Source: UBA1479 sp040218445
GTDB taxonomy: Bacteria; Pseudomonadota; Alphaproteobacteria; Rhodospirillales; Casp-alpha2
DNA: 64,000 bases
NCBI GenBank assembly: GCA_040218445.1
Contig: JAVJRK010000012.1
Location: 256,884 to 320,883, forward strand
Reading direction: 5' to 3'
A program made the translations under genes and the position numbers. A model generated the notes under the pieces. It was not told where the DNA came from. It made no database searches and saw only the letters and a list, made by a program, of their open reading frames with translations. Of this stretch, positions 59,719-64,000 are shown piece by piece. Positions within the stretch are counted from its first letter, which is position 1; the number at the start of each line of letters is the position of its first letter.

Positions 59719-60168
59719 TCAGGCAAGGATCGAAATAGGCGGTGCCCGGGGATGCCCGGGGGTGTCCGGGATTTCACCGCCGCCGACAGAGCGCGGTTCC
59801 GGCGGATAGGCGCCGAACACGACGGGTGCCAGAAGACAGGGACCAAGGGCAAGCGACGCGGCCGTGGCCGGGCCACAGCAGCAGCGCGTGCAGTCCAGGA
59901 ACCCGAACGCCGACGGGGGCGTTTCCGGGGGTGCGGCGGCGGCGCCAGCGGCCCCCTCGATGACCTTGACCCCGCCCGGCGTGCAAATCACATGCAGGGC
60001 GGCCAGAAGGTCCCGTTCCGCCGATGCGCCATCGGATGATGCCGCCTGGGCCGGCTGCGCCAGACCGACGGCAAGAACGAACACCTTCACCCACAGGGAT
60101 GCGACCAGCACCCCGCTTGTCCAGCGGCGGCGGTTCTGCGTTCCGGATTTTCCAAGGTAAGCCGTCAC
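59719..60168 (-). CDS. Exported Cys-rich small protein, DUF2946-like
   Basis: About 149 residues. A hydrophobic signal or anchor (VLVASLWVKVFVLAVGLAQP), a CTPGG motif near residue 65 and a cluster DCTRCCCGPAT, then a hydrophobic C-terminal segment. This pattern resembles DUF2946 proteins found beside copper genes. The GTG at 60168 follows AAGGA by nine bases and is preferred to the open frame continuing to 60225. Copper binding is suggested by the Cys cluster and by the PCu(A)C gene downstream. Confidence 0.6.
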   Translation of the reverse strand: MTAYLGKSGTQNRRRWTSGVLVASLWVKVFVLAVGLAQPAQAASSDGASAERDLLAALHVICTPGGVKVIEGAAGAAAAPPETPPSAFGFLDCTRCCCGPATAASLALGPCLLAPVVFGAYPPEPRSVGGGEIPDTPGHPRAPPISILA

Positions 60169-60237
60169 CGGCAAGGTTCCTTTTTGATGGGGCCCGAACC
60201 TAAGTCGCGCCGCGAGCCTAGTCAACGCCGCGCAGCG

Positions 60238-60861
60238 TTACATCGGCAGCCCCGCCCGTTCCTGCGCACGCCGCCATTTATCCGCATCGTCCGCTTCGAA
60301 CACGACCGCTTCATCGAACGGCGCGATGGACCAATCGCCCCGGCGCATTTCGGCCTCCAACTGCCCTGCGCCCCAGCCCGCATAGCCCAGAAGGATCAGA
60401 TAACGGTCGGGCCCTTCGCCCAGGCCGATGTCCTTGACCACCTTGAGGCTTGCCGTCACGGCGACCTTGCCCCGAACCATGGCGGTGGTTTCCGTCTGAT
60501 ATTCGTTGGAATGCAGGACGAACCCCGCCCCCGGTTCAACCGGCCCGCCCGCGTGGATGCGTATATCGCCCGAAATCTCTTCATCCGGGGCCGGCGGCTT
60601 GCCCAAGCCGATCAAGAAATCCAACACCGGGCCCTTGCCGATGGGCCGGTTGATTACCAGGCCGAAAGCACCCTCGGCATCGTGGTCGGCAAGATAGATT
60701 ACCGTGCCGGCGAAGCGCGGGTCGGGCATGGTCGTCTCGGCCACCAGCAACTGGCCCGCGTAATAGGGGCCATACTGCGGCTGAGGCGTTTCACCGCCGT
60801 CATCGGCGTGCAGCGGGCCCGCCGACAGCAGAAAAACGATCATGAACAGGCTGCGGATCAT
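60238..60861 (-). CDS. YqgE/AlgH family protein with N-terminal signal peptide
   Basis: 207 residues. The YqgE/AlgH domain is clear: GQLLVAETTMPDPRFAGTVI, FGLVINRPIGKGPVLDFLIG, and LLGYAGWGAGQLEAEMRRGD. Before it lies a Sec-type signal (MIRSLFMIVFLLSAGPLHA), which most family members lack. The ATG at 60861 is chosen since the extension to 60909 adds Cys-rich sequence without a ribosome site. Function of the family is unsettled; here it would act in the periplasm. Confidence 0.88.
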   Translation of the reverse strand: MIRSLFMIVFLLSAGPLHADDGGETPQPQYGPYYAGQLLVAETTMPDPRFAGTVIYLADHDAEGAFGLVINRPIGKGPVLDFLIGLGKPPAPDEEISGDIRIHAGGPVEPGAGFVLHSNEYQTETTAMVRGKVAVTASLKVVKDIGLGEGPDRYLILLGYAGWGAGQLEAEMRRGDWSIAPFDEAVVFEADDADKWRRAQERAGLPM

Positions 60862-60918
60862 GCCCCCAGCATAACAGACGGCACACCCGATCTCGACCCG
60901 GTGCGGCAAATCAAACGG

Positions 60919-62025
60919 TCAGCGGAACCAATCCACGGGCTTGAGGCGAAACAGCTTCACCGGCCCCAGGCTGACCGTTCTGTCCTGCAGGGTCAGCGGC
61001 ACGTTCAGCACGCGCGGGCCGTCCGCACCTCCCTTTGCGAACAGCCCCAGGACGACCTGCACCGCCCCGGCCGAACGGGCATCGACGATGCCTTGTTCGC
61101 GCAATGCTTCAATCGTTTCGGCAAATCCGGTGACGCGGGCGGTGAAGGCGCCTTCGGGCTGGCCCGCGCCGTCAATCGCCATGGTGCCGTCGCCCGTCAG
61201 GTTCAGGGGGCCGTGGGATAGACCCAACTGGCTGATCTGCAGAATCCCCCCGGCGTCCCGCCAGCGAAGCGCCGGCTGCGGCCAGGAACCCGCCGCAAGG
61301 GGGCCGTTCAACGACATTTCCAACGCCAGGCGGTCGATCTCGCGCCCCAGGGCGGTCGCATACTTCGGCGGCAACACCACACCCTTGGCATCCAACGAAA
61401 TGGGCAGGCGCGGCCCCGGAGCAAGGTCAGGGGCATCGATACCGGCGGCGTTTTGATCATCGCCCGCCGTGGGCGGCGAGACCTGCAGTAAAAGCCCCCG
61501 GGCGGTGATTGATCCGTCAGGCAAGATCAATTCACCATCGGTCAGCCAGGCTTCGATCCTTGGCAAATGGCCCGCCCCCGCTTCGCCCCAGCCTTCCAGA
61601 TGCTGTGCCCGCAGCTGTGCCGAGCGTGCCGTGCCATCCTGCCCGGTCCATTCAATGCGGTGATCGCCCGGCGCCTGCCAGTTGATGCGCCGCCAGTCCC
61701 AGGGAACGCCCGACAGCGTCAGACCGGGGCCGGACCAGCTACCGCCCAGCCAGCGGGCGGCGGGCGCCGAAATTTGAACCTTGATACGGAATGGAAAACC
61801 GCCGGTCTGCAGGCCGCCGGTGGTGATCTCGACCCCCTGGGCGCGCTGCCGGTCGATCCAGGTTTTGATCTGCGTATCGACCGTGCCCGCGACCGTGAAC
61901 CAGAAGGCGGCATAACCGATGATCGCGACCATCGGCAGGGCGACGGCGATGCGGCGCAGGCCCCCGGGCCGAGCGGCCAGGTGCGTGGTCAGGCGGTTTT
62001 CGGGCAGGCGCGGGATACGGACCAT
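60919..62025 (-). CDS. DUF2125 domain-containing membrane-anchored protein
   Basis: 368 residues: an N-terminal transmembrane anchor (IAVALPMVAIIGYAAFWFTV) and a large periplasmic DUF2125 domain (GVEITTGGLQTGGFPFRIKV, LTLSGVPWDWRRINWQAPGD). DUF2125 proteins are found in Alphaproteobacteria and resemble AsmA-like lipid-handling folds, but the role is not known. It ends 57 bp before the yqgE-like gene on the same strand. Confidence 0.88.
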   Translation of the reverse strand: MVRIPRLPENRLTTHLAARPGGLRRIAVALPMVAIIGYAAFWFTVAGTVDTQIKTWIDRQRAQGVEITTGGLQTGGFPFRIKVQISAPAARWLGGSWSGPGLTLSGVPWDWRRINWQAPGDHRIEWTGQDGTARSAQLRAQHLEGWGEAGAGHLPRIEAWLTDGELILPDGSITARGLLLQVSPPTAGDDQNAAGIDAPDLAPGPRLPISLDAKGVVLPPKYATALGREIDRLALEMSLNGPLAAGSWPQPALRWRDAGGILQISQLGLSHGPLNLTGDGTMAIDGAGQPEGAFTARVTGFAETIEALREQGIVDARSAGAVQVVLGLFAKGGADGPRVLNVPLTLQDRTVSLGPVKLFRLKPVDWFR

Positions 62026-62100
62026 CGCCGTTTATAGGCCGTTCTTCCGCCCGGACGGAAGGGTTTGCGCCTGCATTGCGAAAACCCTAACAATGGCCGG

Positions 62101-62628
62101 ATGTCACAAGCCGCCGATGATTTCTGGGTTTTCGCCTACGGCTCCCTGATGTGGGATCCGGACTTCCCCCATGCCGATGCCCGACCGGCCCGGCTTTTCG
62201 GATATCACCGGGCACTCTGTCTTTATTCATTCGATTACCGGGGAACGCGGCAAAAACCGGGCCTTGTCCTGGGCCTTGACCGGGGCGGGTCATGCCGGGG
62301 GATGGCCTTTCTGGTGCGGGCCGAGGACCGGGACGCGGTCATGGCTCACCTGCACAAACGCGAAGCCAGCGAAGGCGAATACCACTTGAAGTGGCTCAAA
62401 CTTGATTTGGGAAGCGAGACCGTGACCGGTGCCGCCTTCGTCGCCAATCACGACAATGAATATTACGCCGGAAAGAAACCGCTATCCGAGGCCTGCCGCC
62501 TGATCTCCCAAGGTCACGGCACGCGCGGCGCCTGCATCGATTATCTGAAAAACACGGTCCGGCATCTGCGCGACATGGACATCCGCGACCGGGGGTTGGA
62601 GCGGGTATTGAGGAAAGTCGAGACGTAG
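62101..62628 (+). CDS. Gamma-glutamylcyclotransferase, ChaC type
   Basis: 175-residue cyclotransferase releasing 5-oxoproline from gamma-glutamyl compounds, glutathione in the ChaC family. The substrate loop is FAYGSLMWDPDFP at residues 9-21 and the catalytic Glu is in HKREASEGEYHLKWL near 105. C-terminal GHGTRGACIDYLKNTV matches the family. The ATG at 62101 fits; the frame continues to 62065 without support. A dispersed repeat follows the stop. Confidence 0.92.
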   Translation: MSQAADDFWVFAYGSLMWDPDFPHADARPARLFGYHRALCLYSFDYRGTRQKPGLVLGLDRGGSCRGMAFLVRAEDRDAVMAHLHKREASEGEYHLKWLKLDLGSETVTGAAFVANHDNEYYAGKKPLSEACRLISQGHGTRGACIDYLKNTVRHLRDMDIRDRGLERVLRKVET

Positions 62629-62630
62629 CG

Positions 62631-62725
62631 GTCATTCCCGCGAAGGCGGGAATCCAGAAATACCGGACGGCACTGGACCCCCGCCTTCGCGGGGGTGACA
62701 GAATTTTCGCGGGGGTGACAGAATT
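62631..62725. repeat. Dispersed palindromic (REP-like) repeat, copy 2
   Basis: Same structure as 20142-20210: arms GTCATTCCCGCGAAGGCGGG... and ...CCCCGCCTTCGCGGGGGTGAC. It lies between the ChaC and nrdJ stops, so it may act as a bidirectional terminator. The final 20 bp are duplicated in tandem (62686-62705 and 62706-62725). Confidence 0.75.
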
Positions 62726-62734
62726 AAGTTCAGG

Positions 62735-64000
62735 TTACCCGCACTTGGAATAGCCGCAGGACGTGCAGGTATCGCAGCCTTCTTGCACGACCAGGGAGGC
62801 CTGGGCGCATTTCGGACATTGCCGGAACGGCGCCCCGCCGGTCAGCATCTGGCCTTCCGTCTGGCCGACTGCCTGGGGCAGTTCCTGGGCGTCGCGGTCC
62901 TGTTTGTCCTTGTCCGGATTGGGCAGGAAGCCCGACTGGATCATATGCTGTTCGATCACCCCGCCGATCGCCGCCAACAAAGACGGCACGTACTTGCCGC
63001 CCATCCATTGCCCGCCGCGCGGATCGAACACGGCCTTCAATTCCTCGACCACGAAGGACACATCGCCGCCGCGCCGGAACACGGCCGAGATCATGCGGGT
63101 CAGGGCCACGGTCCAGGCGTAATGTTCCGTGTTCTTGGAATTGATGAAAATCTCGAACGGGCGGATGCGGCCACTGTCGTCCATCACGTCGTTGATGGTG
63201 ATGTAAAGCGCATGGTCGCTTTCCGGCCATTTGACCTTGTAGGTCCGGCCCGGCAGTTCGCCCGGCCGGTCCAGGGGCTGGAACATGCGCACGACGGAAC
63301 CGGAATCGCCCTCGTCCTTGGGGCGGGCCGTACGCGTCGCCGATTCCAGCGGCAGTTCGGGTTCGTCCGCCTGGGCGGTTTTCTGGCTGTCCTTGACCTC
63401 CAGCACGGCACCCGTGACATCGTTGGGCCGATAGGTGGTGCAGCCCTTGCAGCCCAGGTCGTAGGCCTGCATGTAGATGTCCTTGAAGTCGTCGAAATCG
63501 ATGCTTTCCGGCACATTGATGGTCTTGGAGATGGAGGAATCGATGTATTTCTGCACAGCCGCCTGCATGACCAGATGGTCATTGGGGCTGAGCTGTTGCG
63601 CATCGACGAAGGCATCGGTCAGGGCCGCGTCCGCCCCGCGCAGGCGCTTGAACAGGCGGAAGGCGTAATCGGTCACCTCTTCCTCGCGGCGCTGGCCGTC
63701 GGGCATCAGCACGTGGCGGGTGTATTTGAAGGAAAACACCGGCTCCAACCCCGAGGACACATTATCGGCGAACAGCGAAATCGTGCCCGTGGGCGCCACC
63801 GAGGTCAGCAGCGCATTGCGGATGCCGTGCTCATGAATGGCGTCCTTCACGTCCTGGTCCAGCGATTGAACATGTTCACCGGCAAGGTAGGCGTCCCGGT
63901 CATAGAGCGGGAAGGCGCCCTTTTCCTTCGCCAGATCGACCGAGGCCAGATAGGCCGAGCGCTGGATCGCGCGCAGCCATTGTTCAGTCAGCTGAACCGC
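62735..64000 (-). CDS. nrdJ: B12-dependent (class II) ribonucleotide reductase NrdJ, C-terminal part
   Basis: Last 421 residues of a vitamin B12-dependent ribonucleoside-diphosphate reductase; the gene continues beyond the window edge (the frame stays open to 64000, so the GTG at 63850 is not a start). Segments seen are IRNALLTSVAPTGTISLFAD (catalytic loop region), SISKTINVPESIDFDDFKD and YDLGCKGCTTYRPND. A C-terminal zinc-ribbon-like tail carries CPKCAQAS, CDTCTSCGYSKCG. Oxygen-independent dNTP supply, which also shows dependence on cobalamin, as does QueG. Confidence 0.94.
   Translation of the reverse strand, partial: AVQLTEQWLRAIQRSAYLASVDLAKEKGAFPLYDRDAYLAGEHVQSLDQDVKDAIHEHGIRNALLTSVAPTGTISLFADNVSSGLEPVFSFKYTRHVLMPDGQRREEEVTDYAFRLFKRLRGADAALTDAFVDAQQLSPNDHLVMQAAVQKYIDSSISKTINVPESIDFDDFKDIYMQAYDLGCKGCTTYRPNDVTGAVLEVKDSQKTAQADEPELPLESATRTARPKDEGDSGSVVRMFQPLDRPGELPGRTYKVKWPESDHALYITINDVMDDSGRIRPFEIFINSKNTEHYAWTVALTRMISAVFRRGGDVSFVVEELKAVFDPRGGQWMGGKYVPSLLAAIGGVIEQHMIQSGFLPNPDKDKQDRDAQELPQAVGQTEGQMLTGGAPFRQCPKCAQASLVVQEGCDTCTSCGYSKCG

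Noticed and set aside
1..64000. CRISPR arrays, tRNA or rRNA genes, insertion sequences, prophage
   Set aside because: None seen: no regularly spaced repeats, no transposase or integrase, and intergenic gaps are short and show no cloverleaf-like segments by eye. A tRNAscan or Rfam run would be decisive.

Overview
The window reads as the chromosome of a free-living, GC-rich (about 60 percent or more) alphaproteobacterium, most likely Rhodospirillales or a close marine/soil relative. This is inferred from the gene families, not from a marker gene: a cysG-DUF2849-cysI-DUF934 sulfite operon, DUF2125, PhaR/PhaA/PhaB, a B12-dependent (class II) ribonucleotide reductase and the N-acetylglutaminylglutamine amide (NAGGN) osmolyte genes. 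I see no rRNA, tRNA, prophage, transposase or CRISPR array. Genes are dense, usually separated by under 100 bp or overlapping by 4 bp.

Region by region: 1-4.8 kb holds the end of a class III nucleotide cyclase and a siroheme/sulfite reductase operon. 5.0-11.6 kb is the NAGGN osmolyte operon (asnO-ngg-M42 peptidase) followed by a gamma-glutamyltransferase. 11.7-14.3 kb has a class II aldolase with a clear operator, a HtrA-like pseudoprotease and AlkB. 14.3-27.2 kb is one large minus-strand peptide-utilisation operon: a solute-binding protein, two permeases, two ATPases, two M20 peptidases, two amidases and an M81 (MlrC-like) peptidase. 27.3-31.4 kb carries a CoA transferase, a DMT exporter, a Gfo/Idh/MocA oxidoreductase and small membrane proteins.

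31.5-44.3 kb gathers nearly all of queuosine biosynthesis (queA, tgt, queF, two overlapping queD paralogues, queE, queC, queG), interleaved with a chemoreceptor, a DksA-like regulator, a truncated haemoglobin behind an NsrR-like palindrome and an IorAB-type molybdenum hydroxylase. 44.3-50.8 kb has a ZntB/CorA transporter, an FGE-fold exported protein and a polyhydroxyalkanoate locus (phaR divergent from a PhaE-like gene overlapping a PhaC-like gene, then phaA-phaB). 50.8-55.2 kb holds mostly small stand-alone enzymes plus a MarR regulator. 55.3-59.1 kb carries a methyltransferase and an aromatic amino acid operon (chorismate mutase-hisC-tyrA). 59.1-64 kb has a PCu(A)C copper chaperone with a Cys-rich exported partner, an exported YqgE-like protein, DUF2125, ChaC and the 3' part of nrdJ.

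The observations I would follow first are the overlapping QueD pair with complementary active-site losses, the triad-less HtrA-like protein next to AlkB, the 239-bp out-of-frame overlap between the PhaE-like and PhaC-like genes, the 23-bp palindrome before the truncated haemoglobin, and a CRP-like site positioned before an otherwise unlisted 37-residue membrane protein.
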